This document shows positions 18,055 to 25,697 of a DNA stretch of 64,000 nucleotides, one piece after another. The stretch's first letter is position 1. Each line of letters begins with the position of its first letter. This DNA is from Promicromonospora iranensis (GTDB lineage: Bacteria > Actinomycetota > Actinomycetes > Actinomycetales > Cellulomonadaceae). Location of the stretch: assembly GCF_028994775.1 (NCBI RefSeq), contig NZ_JAJQMN010000005.1, forward strand, positions 62,001 through 126,000. Reading direction: 5' to 3'. A program made the position numbers and the translations under genes. The notes under the pieces were generated by a model. The model saw nothing but the letters and a program-made list of their open reading frames with translations. It searched no databases and was not told the origin of the DNA.

Positions 18055-18444
18055 ATGATGGTCACCACGCTCCGCAGCTTCAGCGGCTTCTCGGTGGACG
18101 ACGCCGACGCCGCCCTCCGCTTCTACCGCGACACCCTCGGGCTGCCCGCTCGTGAGAACGCCATGGGTGGTCTCGAGATCGACCTGACCGGGGATGCCTC
18201 GGTCTTCGTCTACCCGAAGGGCGAGGCCCACGCGCCGGCGTCCTACACGGTGCTCAACCTCGTGGTGCCGGACATCGACGAGGCGGTGACGGAGCTGGAG
18301 GCGGCCGGGGTGAGCCTGATCCGCTATCCGGGGTTCGACCAGGACGAGCGCGGCGTCGCCCGCAGCACGGACCCGTCCCAGGGGCCGACGATCGGGTGGA
18401 TCGCCGACCCGGCGGGCAACGTCATCGCGCTCATCCAGGACTGA
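18055..18444 (+). CDS. VOC-superfamily (glyoxalase/bleomycin-resistance fold) protein
   Basis: A 129-residue single-domain protein: GFSVDDADAALRFYRDTLGL at the N-terminus and the closing strand DPAGNVIALIQD at the C-terminus. These are the paired beta-alpha-beta units of the VOC fold. The metal ligands His/Glu of true glyoxalases are not all evident, so the reaction is unknown. GGAAGGA lies 6 bases before ATG 18055 (a second ATG follows directly). A 14-bp tandem repeat covers the stop codon. Confidence 0.88.
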   Translation: MMVTTLRSFSGFSVDDADAALRFYRDTLGLPARENAMGGLEIDLTGDASVFVYPKGEAHAPASYTVLNLVVPDIDEAVTELEAAGVSLIRYPGFDQDERGVARSTDPSQGPTIGWIADPAGNVIALIQD

Positions 18445-18478
18445 TCGGCAAGGACTGATCGGCAGGGACTGATCGGCA
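18437..18478 (+). repeat. 14-bp tandem repeat, 3 copies, covering a stop codon
   Basis: AGGACTGATCGGCA occurs at 18437 and 18451, and with one change at 18465; a degenerate copy follows. The first copy contains the TGA of the VOC gene. Confidence 0.9.
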
Positions 18479-18504
18479 GGGGCCGATCGGTCAGGACGAG
18501 CCGG

Positions 18505-19080
18505 TCACGCGGCCTCGCCGGCGGCCAGGCTGCGCAGCTCGGCCAGGACCGTGCGCTCTATGTCGGCGAGCGAGCGGTCCTCGCCATCGCGGATCCACTG
18601 GGTGAACGACACGCCGAACACGGTGATCGCCGACTCGGCCGCCAGGGTCGCCGCCGGCTCCGGGACGCCACGCGCCCTGAACGTGTCGCCGACCGTCGTC
18701 GCGAGCGCGGACAGCTTGTGCCGCTCGCGCTCCTGCAGTGCCGGGTTCTGGTCGATCACCGACTGCCGCAGCCGTGCGTGGTCGCGCCGCTCGCCGGGGA
18801 AGAAGTCGGCTGCCGACTCCAGCGCCGCGCTGACGAGCTCCATCGGCGTCGCGCCGTCCGGGGCGGCCGCCACGCCGTCGAGGAACGCTTCGACCAGCCG
18901 CTCCTGGCCCTGGAACAGCACTTCGCGCTTGTCGCTGAAGTGGCGGAAGAACGTCCGCTCGGTGAGCCCGACGGACTGCGCGATCTCCGTGGCTGTCGTC
19001 TGCTCGTAGCCGCGGTGGGCGAAGAGCTCCAGCGCGGCCTCCTGAAGTCGCTCGCGCGTGCCGGGCTGCCATCGGACCAT
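18505..19080 (-). CDS. TetR-family transcriptional regulator
   Basis: A 191-residue regulator with an N-terminal helix-turn-helix (ALELFAHRGYEQTTATEIAQSVGLTERTFFRHF, about 16-48) and a helical ligand domain. It is divergent from the SDR gene at 19177, with palindromic operators between them, so it most likely represses itself and the SDR. ATG 19080 follows a leaderless -10 (TACACT, 7 bases). Confidence 0.92.
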   Translation of the reverse strand: MVRWQPGTRERLQEAALELFAHRGYEQTTATEIAQSVGLTERTFFRHFSDKREVLFQGQERLVEAFLDGVAAAPDGATPMELVSAALESAADFFPGERRDHARLRQSVIDQNPALQERERHKLSALATTVGDTFRARGVPEPAATLAAESAITVFGVSFTQWIRDGEDRSLADIERTVLAELRSLAAGEAA

Positions 19081-19087
19081 GACGTCC

Positions 19088-19093
19088 AGTGTA
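19088..19093 (-). promoter_or_regulatory. -10 element of the tetR leaderless promoter
   Basis: TACACT on the minus strand, 7 bases before ATG 19080. It abuts a second, weaker palindrome (GTGATGAC..TGACAT, 19095-19114). Confidence 0.55.
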
Positions 19094-19124
19094 GGTGATG
19101 ACAGCCGCTGACATGAGGCGTACG

Positions 19125-19160
19125 GTGATGTCTGTGACCGACATCAGTCACTGACATCAC
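19125..19160. promoter_or_regulatory. TetR-type operator in the TetR/SDR divergon
   Basis: Half-sites of 14 bases (GTGATGTCTGTGAC at 19125-19138 and its complement at 19147-19160, one mismatch) flank an 8-base spacer. The site ends 16 bases before the SDR start and covers its likely promoter. Confidence 0.75.
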
Positions 19161-19176
19161 TGAGAGAGGCTTCATC

Positions 19177-20073
19177 ATGCATGTCTTCGTCACCGGGGCA
19201 TCCGGCTGGATCGGCTCAGCGGCCGTGGACGAGCTGCTCGCCGACGGCCATGCCGTCACGGCTCTCGCTCGGTCCGACGCCTCGGCGTCGGCGCTCGAGG
19301 CCAAGGGCATCCGCGTCCAGCGCGGTGACCTCGACGACCTCGACGGTCTGCGCCGCGGCGCCGACGCCGCCGAGGCGGTGCTGCACCTCGCGAACAAGCA
19401 CGACTTCTCGAACCCCGCGGTGTCCAACGCGGCCGAACGGGCCGCGGTGCAGACCTTCGGGGAGGCGCTGGCCGGTACCAGCCGCCCGTTCCTCTTGGCG
19501 GCGGGGAGCGCAGGGCTGGCCACGGGCCGGCCGGTGACCGAGCGCGACGTGTCCCCGTTCCACGGTCCCGACTCGCCACGCGGTGGCGCTGAGAACCTCG
19601 CGCTCGAGTTCGTCGACCGCGACGTCCGGGTGGTCAGCCTGCGGTTCTCCCCGACGGTGCACGGCACCGGCGACCACGGCTTCATCGCCGTCCTGACGGA
19701 CGTCGCGCGGCGGCACGGGGTCTCCGCCTATCCGGGCGACGGCACCAACCGGTGGGCGGCCGTGCACCGCTCGGACGCCGCACGGCTCGTCGCCCTCGCG
19801 CTGGCGAAGGCCCCTGCCGGTGCGCTGGTGCACGCGGTCGCCGAGGAGGGCGTGCCGACCCGTGAGATCGCCGAGGCGATCGGGCGCGTCCTCGACCTGC
19901 CGGTGGCTTCGGTGGCGCCCGAGGGCGCGGTGGACCACTTCGGCTGGATCGGCGGGTTCTTCGGCGTGGACATCTCCGCGACGAGCGTGGCGACCCAGGA
20001 GCTGTTGGGCTGGACCCCGACCGGGCCGACCCTCGTCGAGGACATCGCGGCCGGCGCCTACACGCCGCACTGA
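19177..20073 (+). CDS. SDR-family NAD(P)-dependent oxidoreductase, TetR-controlled
   Basis: A 298-residue extended SDR with TGASGWIGSA (6-15) for cofactor binding and the AYPGDGTNRWAAVHRSDAARL segment. It is a paralogue of the protein at 911-1855. GAGAGAGG lies 7 bases before ATG 19177. Divergent from a TetR gene with a shared operator, it is probably induced by a small molecule that is its substrate or a stress signal. Confidence 0.88.
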   Translation: MHVFVTGASGWIGSAAVDELLADGHAVTALARSDASASALEAKGIRVQRGDLDDLDGLRRGADAAEAVLHLANKHDFSNPAVSNAAERAAVQTFGEALAGTSRPFLLAAGSAGLATGRPVTERDVSPFHGPDSPRGGAENLALEFVDRDVRVVSLRFSPTVHGTGDHGFIAVLTDVARRHGVSAYPGDGTNRWAAVHRSDAARLVALALAKAPAGALVHAVAEEGVPTREIAEAIGRVLDLPVASVAPEGAVDHFGWIGGFFGVDISATSVATQELLGWTPTGPTLVEDIAAGAYTPH

Positions 20074-20291
20074 CCTGCTGACCGGTCCGTGGCCGGACGC
20101 GCTGGGCATCCCTGGTGGCATCCCTGGCGGCGCCCTCGGCGGTGCTCCAGGGGTGTCCGTCTCGGCGTGCCGCTCACCGCCAGGGCGTGGGAGCCTGAGA
20201 CGCATGGGACCAGCGCGGGGCCGCCCGGTGTCGATCGAGCTGGTCGCCCAGACCGTCCGGGCGCTCACGTGACATCACCCGGGGGAGGCCC

Positions 20292-20471
20292 ATGACGTCG
20301 GACCCCGTCGTGCAGTGGGTGAGCACAGGCCTCTTCGCCCTGCTGACCGTGCACTCCCTCTGGCGTCTCGTCACCGTCCGCCAGGTGTTCGTCGCGGCCG
20401 GCTACCTGTTCCACCTGGGCATGAGCGCGGTCATGATCGCCATGGTGTGGCCGTGGTGGGTGCGGCCATGA
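20292..20471 (+). CDS. Small membrane protein, looks like the N-terminal half of a DUF5134-type protein
   Basis: A 59-residue frame starting at ATG 20292 with GGGGGAGG upstream. It has two membrane segments (LFALLTVHSLWRLV and the Met-rich HLGMSAVMIAMVWPWW). The Met/His-rich second helix is what DUF5134 proteins show in their first half. The TGA overlaps the ATG of the next frame (ATGA, 20468-20471). Either two short proteins are translationally coupled, or one gene has been broken by a deletion and frameshift. Confidence 0.5.
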   Translation: MTSDPVVQWVSTGLFALLTVHSLWRLVTVRQVFVAAGYLFHLGMSAVMIAMVWPWWVRP

Positions 20472-20809
20472 TGCTGGCGATGGTCTGGGCGGTGGCCGCG
20501 ATGGCCCCAGGCGTCGCGAGCGGGCCGGCGTTGTCGTCAGGGCCCGGCGCCGGGCACGGGCTGGGGCCGGAGCACGGACACTCGGCGGCGCACGTCGCGG
20601 CCCACGCAGAGCTCGGCGGCTGGGCCGCGGTCAGCGGTGCCGTGCTGGCGGTGGCGCTCGCGGTCGGCGGGGTGTGCTTCGTGGTCGGCCTCGTCCGGCA
20701 TCTGCGTCGCCAGGAACCGGCCAGGGCCGGGCACGGCGTGGACCTGGTCGCGAGCGCCGCGATGAGCCTCGGTACGGCAGGGATGTGCTGGCTCATGCTC
20801 GTCGGCTGA
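20468..20809 (+). CDS. Small membrane protein, looks like the C-terminal half of a DUF5134-type protein
   Basis: A 113-residue frame beginning MMLAMVWAVAAM, then a Gly/His-rich stretch (GHGLGPEHGHSAAH), a helix (about 55-75) and a last helix ending MCWLMLVG. The opening resembles the second Met-rich helix of DUF5134-type membrane proteins. It overlaps the preceding frame by four bases. The His/Met-rich composition suggests metal binding or copper handling, but this is speculation. Confidence 0.5.
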   Translation: MMLAMVWAVAAMAPGVASGPALSSGPGAGHGLGPEHGHSAAHVAAHAELGGWAAVSGAVLAVALAVGGVCFVVGLVRHLRRQEPARAGHGVDLVASAAMSLGTAGMCWLMLVG

Positions 20810-20825
20810 CCTGCACCCGACCGGG

Positions 20826-21020
20826 TCAGGCGGGCTGGAGCGCCGTCGCGTCCAGCGCGCCGCTGCGGGCCTGCTCCACCAGGTCCGCGAGCTGGTCGTG
20901 GCTCATCTGGATGCGCTGACCGAAGTCGCCGGTGATCACGATCTGCTTCAAGGGCTCGGCGGTCCGGTCGACGAACAGCTCGGGGCATCCGCAGTCGCAC
21001 TTGCCGCAGAACGTCGCCAC
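20826..21020 (-). CDS. Small Cys-rich protein, probable metal binding
   Basis: A 64-residue protein starting at GTG 21020. The N-terminus CGKCDCGCP packs four cysteines (residues 5, 8, 10 and 12), enough for one Zn or Fe site. The remainder is a compact domain with ITGDFGQRIQMSHDQLADLVEQAR. It is convergent with the DUF5134-like frames (16-base gap). I recognise the type as a conserved actinobacterial hypothetical, with no known function. Confidence 0.7.
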   Translation of the reverse strand: MATFCGKCDCGCPELFVDRTAEPLKQIVITGDFGQRIQMSHDQLADLVEQARSGALDATALQPA

Positions 21021-21125
21021 ATGAACTAGCTGAGAGTGCTCGGTCGCCTCCCTGCCCGACCCAACTGTTCGGGCCTCCGGAGCGTCATAGGGGAGAGGCG
21101 TCTTCCCAATGAGGATCGGGGTTCA

Positions 21126-24100
21126 ATGATGAGAGCTCGTGCACGCCGGACGGCAGGGTCAGGCCGCCGGACCATCAGCAAGATCGTCGTCGCGGCCGCG
21201 TCGGTCGTCGCCCTCGTGGCGACGTCCGGCGCGGCGCTCGCGCCCGGCGACGCCGCGCCTGGTGGCGCCGCCCCGGAACGCGCGGCGCCCCGGGAACGCC
21301 CCACCACCACCGTCGTCACTCTCGTCACCGGCGACCGGGTCGTCGTCACGGAGCGCGCGGGTGAGGACCTCGTCCGGGTCCTGCCCGCCGCGCGTCCTGG
21401 CGGTGCACCCGTGGCGTTCCACCAGGTGGCCGGCGAAGAACGGCACCTGGTCATCCCGACCGACGTGCTCTCGCTGGTCCCGGACCGGCTGGACCGCGAC
21501 CTGTTCGACGTCAAACGGCTGGTGGCCGACGGGCGCACCGGCGACGTGCCGGTCATCGTCCAGACGCGCGGGCGCGACGCCCGCGCGGCGCGGCAGCCCG
21601 ACTGGGCGGCGCTCGGCGTCGACCCGGAACGCACCCTCGAGTCCATCGGTGCCGTCGCCGGTGACCTGGAGACCACCGCCGGACCTGGCGAGCCTGCGTC
21701 GTCCTGGGCGCTGCTCCGCGCGCTGGGCGCCCCCGGGGGAGGCGGGAGAGCCGGGGGAGGCAGCGTTTCCCAGCGCAGCGGCGCCGCGGCGCAGGCCGCG
21801 CCGTCGGCGGGCGCGATCACCAAGGTGTGGCTGGACCGCCGGGTCGAGCCGCAGGACGCGGACTCGATGCCGCAGATCGGCGCCCCGCAGGCCTGGGACG
21901 CCGGGCACGCGGGCGAGGGTGTGTCGGTCGGCGTCGTGGACACCGGCGTCGACGACACGCACCCCGACCTGGACGACGGCGTGGTCGCGGCCGCGCGGGA
22001 CTTCACCGGCTCCGGCGACGACCCGGAGAGCACCACCGACGACGTCGGGCACGGCACGCACGTGGCCTCGATCGTCGCGGGCTCGGGCGAGGCGTCCGAC
22101 GGCGTGAACCGGGGCGTGGCGCCCGGCGCGCGCGTGCTGGACGCCAAGGTGCTCACGCCCCAGGGCGGCGACACCTCCTGGGTGATCGACGGGATGGAGT
22201 GGGCGGCCGAGCAGGGCGCCGACATCCTCAACCTCTCCCTGGGCGAGCCCGGCAACTACACGGACGGCACCGACCCGGCGTCGCTCGCCGTGGACGCGCT
22301 GAGCGAGCGGTACGGGCTGCTCGCCGTCGCCGCCGCCGGCAACGAGGGACCGCTGCCGGGCACCATCCCGACCTTCGGCACGGCGTCGAGCGCCCTGACG
22401 GTCGCCGCGGTCGGGGACGACGACGTGGTCGCCGGGTTCTCCAGCGTCGGCCCCCGGGTCGACGGCGCCCTGAAGCCCGACATCGCGGCGCCCGGCGTCG
22501 GGATCGTCGCCGCGCGGGCCGCCGGCACCACGCTCGACGAGCCGGTCGACGACCTGCACGTCGCCGCCAGCGGCACCTCGATGGCGGCGCCGCACGTCGC
22601 GGGCGCCGCCGCCGTCGTGCGGTCCGCGCGTCCGGACCTGAGCGGGCAGGAGCTCAAGGACGTGCTCATGGCGTCCACGCAGCCCGGCGGGAACTCGGTG
22701 TGGCAGGAAGGCACCGGCCGGGTGTGGATCCCGGGTGCGCTGCGGCAGACCGTCACCTCCGATCCGCCGTCCCTCTCGTTCGGCATCGTGCCGTACCCGC
22801 AGGACGAGGCGGAGCCGGTGACCCGGACGGTGACCTACCGCAACCCCGGCGAGGCGGCGGTCGAGCTCGACCTGGAGCTCACGGTGCGCGACGAGGCGGG
22901 GGAACCGGCCCCGGACCGCACGGTGACGACGTCGGTGTCCCGCCTGGCGGTGCCGCCCGGCGGCGCCGCGAGCGTCGACCTCACCCTGGACCCCGCCACG
23001 GCGCCGCCGGGCGCGTACGGCGGCGCGCTGGTCGCGCGGTCCGCGGACGGCGACCAGGTGCGCACCGCCGTCGGGTTCGTCAACGAGAGCGAGAAGTACG
23101 ACCTGACCATCCGGGCCACCGACGTCGACGGCTCGCCGGCGACGTCGGACGACCACCTGGTGCTGCAGAACGCCGCGGACCCGTGGGACTGGACGTGGAT
23201 CGAGCCGCGGTTCACCGATGGTGTGGCCACCGTGCGGCTCGCCCCCGGCTCGTACTACCTCGCCGGGTTCTTCGAGGCGCGCGACGACGGCTCGTCCTGG
23301 CCGACCGCGGTCACAGCCGTGGCCGAGCCGATGATCGAGGTGGCAGGGACGACGACGGTCGAGCTGGACGCCCGCGACGCCCGGGCCCTGGACGTCACCA
23401 CGCACCGCGCGACGGACGACTCCGGGAAGAAGCTGCTCTTCTACCGGCTGGTCGACGGCGAGTACAACGGCACGGTCAGCGCGGAGTACGGCGGCTACAC
23501 CGACGACGTCGCCGCGCCCGACTTCTACGCGCTGCCCACCGAGCGTGTCGGCGAGGGGGTCGAGTTCGAGCTCGTCTCCCTGACGCAGCAGCGTCAGCCG
23601 GTGCTGCAGGTCACCGCCCACCCTGGCGCGGGCGACGTGCCCGCCACGGCGGTGCCCGGGTCCGGGCCGGTGACCGGCCGTGCGTGGGCACGGCTCGTCG
23701 ACGCCCGCGGCGGGTCGGCCGCGGAGCTCGCCGACGCGCGGGTGCGTGGCCGGTTCGCGCTCGTGGACCAGGGCGACGTGGCGGCGCAGGCGGCGGCCGC
23801 CGAGGCAGCCGGTGCGAGGGGTCTGCTGGTCCGCGGCGCCGGGCTCGGCACGGTTCCCGGAACGGTCGACGGAGCGGGTATCCCGGTGCTCGCCACCGAC
23901 CGGGACACCGGTGACCGCCTGCGGGACGAGCTGGGGAGCCGGCCGGTGCGGCTGCGAGTCGTCGGGCGCGACCAGGCGGCCTACAGCTTCGACACGGTGG
24001 TCGAGCGGGAGGGGCAGGTGCCCGACGAGGACCTGACCCTGCACGCGGGACCGGGCAACCTCGCGACGCTCGACATGGAGTACCGCGCGATCGGGGCGGA

Positions 24101-25037
24101 GGGGCAGGTGACGGCCACGCCGGTGATCGTCCGGGACGGACGGCAGGGCGTCTACGGTCTCGACAGCGAGCTGACGGCACCGGTCAAGCGCACGGAGTAC
24201 GTGAGCGCCGCCGAGGACGTCCGCTGGTACCACCAGGTGATGCCACGGCACACGGGCGGGATGCTGGCCGGCGCGTTCGAGTCCGAGTTCCGTGCGTTCC
24301 GGCCGGGGGACACCGCCGAGGAGGTCTGGCTCGCCCAGGCGCACCACGGCGGGTTCACGCCGCCGGGTGTCGGCGGCGACGGGCAGCTCCGTCCACCGTC
24401 CGCCGTCCGCGACTGGGACACGTTCACGTTCGAGATGCCGTTCTGGGTCGACGACGCCGGGCACTCCATGCCGATCGCCCTGCCCTGGGAGGAGGAGGCC
24501 GACGTCCGTTTCCGGCTGTGGCAGGACGACGAGCTCCTGCTCGACAGCCCGGTCACGTGGGGCTCGGTCTTCGACCTCCCGGAGGAGACGGCGCGCTACC
24601 GCCTGCGGTCCGACGTCGCCCGCTCGACGCCGTGGTGGGAGCTGTCCACCAGCGTGACCACGGAGTGGGAGTTCACCTCGGCGTTCGAGGACGACCGCGT
24701 CGTCCTGCCGCTGCTGCAGATCGACTACGGGCTGTCCCTCGACGACCGCAACCGCGGGGAACGCCGCGAGGTGCTCCACCTGTCGGCGGCGCACCAGGAC
24801 GGCTCCACGCCGTCCGCGGTGGAGGACATGCGGCTCTGGGCATCAGCCGACGACGGGGAGACCTGGACGCCGGTCGATGTCACGGGCGGCAGCGGGTCGC
24901 ACGGTGACGCGGGGTTCACCGCGGTCGTGCGGGTGCCGCGCGGCACGGAGCACGTCTCGCTGCGGGCCGAGGCGCGGGACGCGGCGGGCTCGCAGGTGAG
25001 CGAGACGGTGATCCGGGCGTACAGCGTGCGCCGCTGA
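21126..25037 (+). CDS. Large secreted S8 subtilisin-like serine protease with PA insert
   Basis: A 1303-residue protein. A signal peptide (about 1-40, after an Arg-rich start) leads to a propeptide-like segment, then the peptidase domain with catalytic Asp272 (VVDTGVDDTHPDL), His309 (GHGTHVA) and Ser485 (SGTSMAAPHVAG), and the oxyanion AAGNEG near 401. Beta-sandwich domains follow, with a protease-associated (PA) domain near 845-940 (ARLVDARG.. to ..LATDRDTGDRL). No sortase motif is seen, so it is probably released. It stands alone with its own terminator. An in-frame start at 21036 is less likely because it would bury the signal peptide. Confidence 0.92.
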   Translation: MMRARARRTAGSGRRTISKIVVAAASVVALVATSGAALAPGDAAPGGAAPERAAPRERPTTTVVTLVTGDRVVVTERAGEDLVRVLPAARPGGAPVAFHQVAGEERHLVIPTDVLSLVPDRLDRDLFDVKRLVADGRTGDVPVIVQTRGRDARAARQPDWAALGVDPERTLESIGAVAGDLETTAGPGEPASSWALLRALGAPGGGGRAGGGSVSQRSGAAAQAAPSAGAITKVWLDRRVEPQDADSMPQIGAPQAWDAGHAGEGVSVGVVDTGVDDTHPDLDDGVVAAARDFTGSGDDPESTTDDVGHGTHVASIVAGSGEASDGVNRGVAPGARVLDAKVLTPQGGDTSWVIDGMEWAAEQGADILNLSLGEPGNYTDGTDPASLAVDALSERYGLLAVAAAGNEGPLPGTIPTFGTASSALTVAAVGDDDVVAGFSSVGPRVDGALKPDIAAPGVGIVAARAAGTTLDEPVDDLHVAASGTSMAAPHVAGAAAVVRSARPDLSGQELKDVLMASTQPGGNSVWQEGTGRVWIPGALRQTVTSDPPSLSFGIVPYPQDEAEPVTRTVTYRNPGEAAVELDLELTVRDEAGEPAPDRTVTTSVSRLAVPPGGAASVDLTLDPATAPPGAYGGALVARSADGDQVRTAVGFVNESEKYDLTIRATDVDGSPATSDDHLVLQNAADPWDWTWIEPRFTDGVATVRLAPGSYYLAGFFEARDDGSSWPTAVTAVAEPMIEVAGTTTVELDARDARALDVTTHRATDDSGKKLLFYRLVDGEYNGTVSAEYGGYTDDVAAPDFYALPTERVGEGVEFELVSLTQQRQPVLQVTAHPGAGDVPATAVPGSGPVTGRAWARLVDARGGSAAELADARVRGRFALVDQGDVAAQAAAAEAAGARGLLVRGAGLGTVPGTVDGAGIPVLATDRDTGDRLRDELGSRPVRLRVVGRDQAAYSFDTVVEREGQVPDEDLTLHAGPGNLATLDMEYRAIGAEGQVTATPVIVRDGRQGVYGLDSELTAPVKRTEYVSAAEDVRWYHQVMPRHTGGMLAGAFESEFRAFRPGDTAEEVWLAQAHHGGFTPPGVGGDGQLRPPSAVRDWDTFTFEMPFWVDDAGHSMPIALPWEEEADVRFRLWQDDELLLDSPVTWGSVFDLPEETARYRLRSDVARSTPWWELSTSVTTEWEFTSAFEDDRVVLPLLQIDYGLSLDDRNRGERREVLHLSAAHQDGSTPSAVEDMRLWASADDGETWTPVDVTGGSGSHGDAGFTAVVRVPRGTEHVSLRAEARDAAGSQVSETVIRAYSVRR

Positions 25038-25054
25038 CGGCCGGACCGGACGAC

Positions 25055-25090
25055 GGGGGCGGCGGAGGGCTCGGGCCCTACGCCGCCCCC
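25055..25090 (+). terminator. Terminator of the subtilase gene
   Basis: GGGGGCGGCG (25055-25064) pairs with 25081-25090, and AGGGC/GCCCT extends the stem inside, giving a long GC hairpin 18 bases after the stop. Confidence 0.7.
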
Positions 25091-25181
25091 GGGCGGGTGG
25101 TGCCCGCTCGACGGCACTTTCCGTTCGTGGCTACCGTCGTTCCTGACCGACGGCGGCAGCAGGTGACGAAAGGGCGGGACG

Positions 25182-25553
25182 GTGGACATCGACGAGCTGC
25201 TGGATCTCGAGCACCACGGATGGCGCTCCCTGTGCGACGGCACGGGAGGGAACTTCTACGGGTCGATCATGACCGCGGACGGCGTGATGGTCCTGGCGCA
25301 CGGCCAGGTCTTCGACCGGACGGCGGTCGTGGCCTCCCTGAACGACGCGCCGCCGTGGCGGGCCTACGAGATCACCGACGAGCGACTGGTCCGGATCGGC
25401 GACCGGGACGCGGCCCTCGTCTACCGCGGGCGCGCCTACCGCGACGGTGAGGAACCGGCCTTCGTGGCGCTGATGTCGAGCGTCTACACGCGTGCGGGCG
25501 ACGTGTGGAAGCTCGCGCTCTACCAGCAGACCCCCGTGCCGCAGGCCGGCTGA
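25182..25553 (+). CDS. NTF2-like / SnoaL-type (DUF4440) protein
   Basis: A 123-residue protein with the cone-shaped NTF2-like pattern: an N-terminal helix with WRSLCDGTGGNFYGSIM, a middle VMVLAHGQVFDRTAVVASL and terminal strands FVALMSSVYTRAGDVWKLALYQQTP. Start GTG 25182 has AAAGGGCGGG upstream. Proteins of this fold often bind small hydrophobic ligands or act as isomerases; the function here is open. Confidence 0.82.
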   Translation: MDIDELLDLEHHGWRSLCDGTGGNFYGSIMTADGVMVLAHGQVFDRTAVVASLNDAPPWRAYEITDERLVRIGDRDAALVYRGRAYRDGEEPAFVALMSSVYTRAGDVWKLALYQQTPVPQAG

Positions 25554-25631
25554 TCACCCGGCGACCCCGCACCTTCAGCCACTGCGTCCTACGCTAGAAG
25601 ATAGCCTGGCTAGGCACAACGAGGGGGCGCA

Positions 25632-25697
25632 GTGACCATCCAGAACCTTCCACCGTGGTGCGGACGGCGAGTGCGCGGTCCGAGGGCCCTGTCATGA
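25632..25697 (+). CDS. Possible 21-residue leader peptide upstream of photolyase
   Basis: GTG 25632 has GAGGGGG just upstream and reads 21 codons to a TGA that overlaps the photolyase ATG as ATGA (25694-25697). The photolyase start has no good ribosome site of its own, so coupling through this leader is possible. The peptide sequence resembles nothing I know. Confidence 0.3.
   Translation: MTIQNLPPWCGRRVRGPRALS

Noticed and set aside
20204-20272. 22-codon frame before the DUF5134-like genes with GGGAG upstream
   Set aside because: The spacing from GGGAG to ATG is long and nothing else supports translation.
21159-24794. Minus-strand frame of about 1200 codons opposite the subtilase
   Set aside because: Shadow frame: the plus strand carries a complete catalytic triad and signal peptide.
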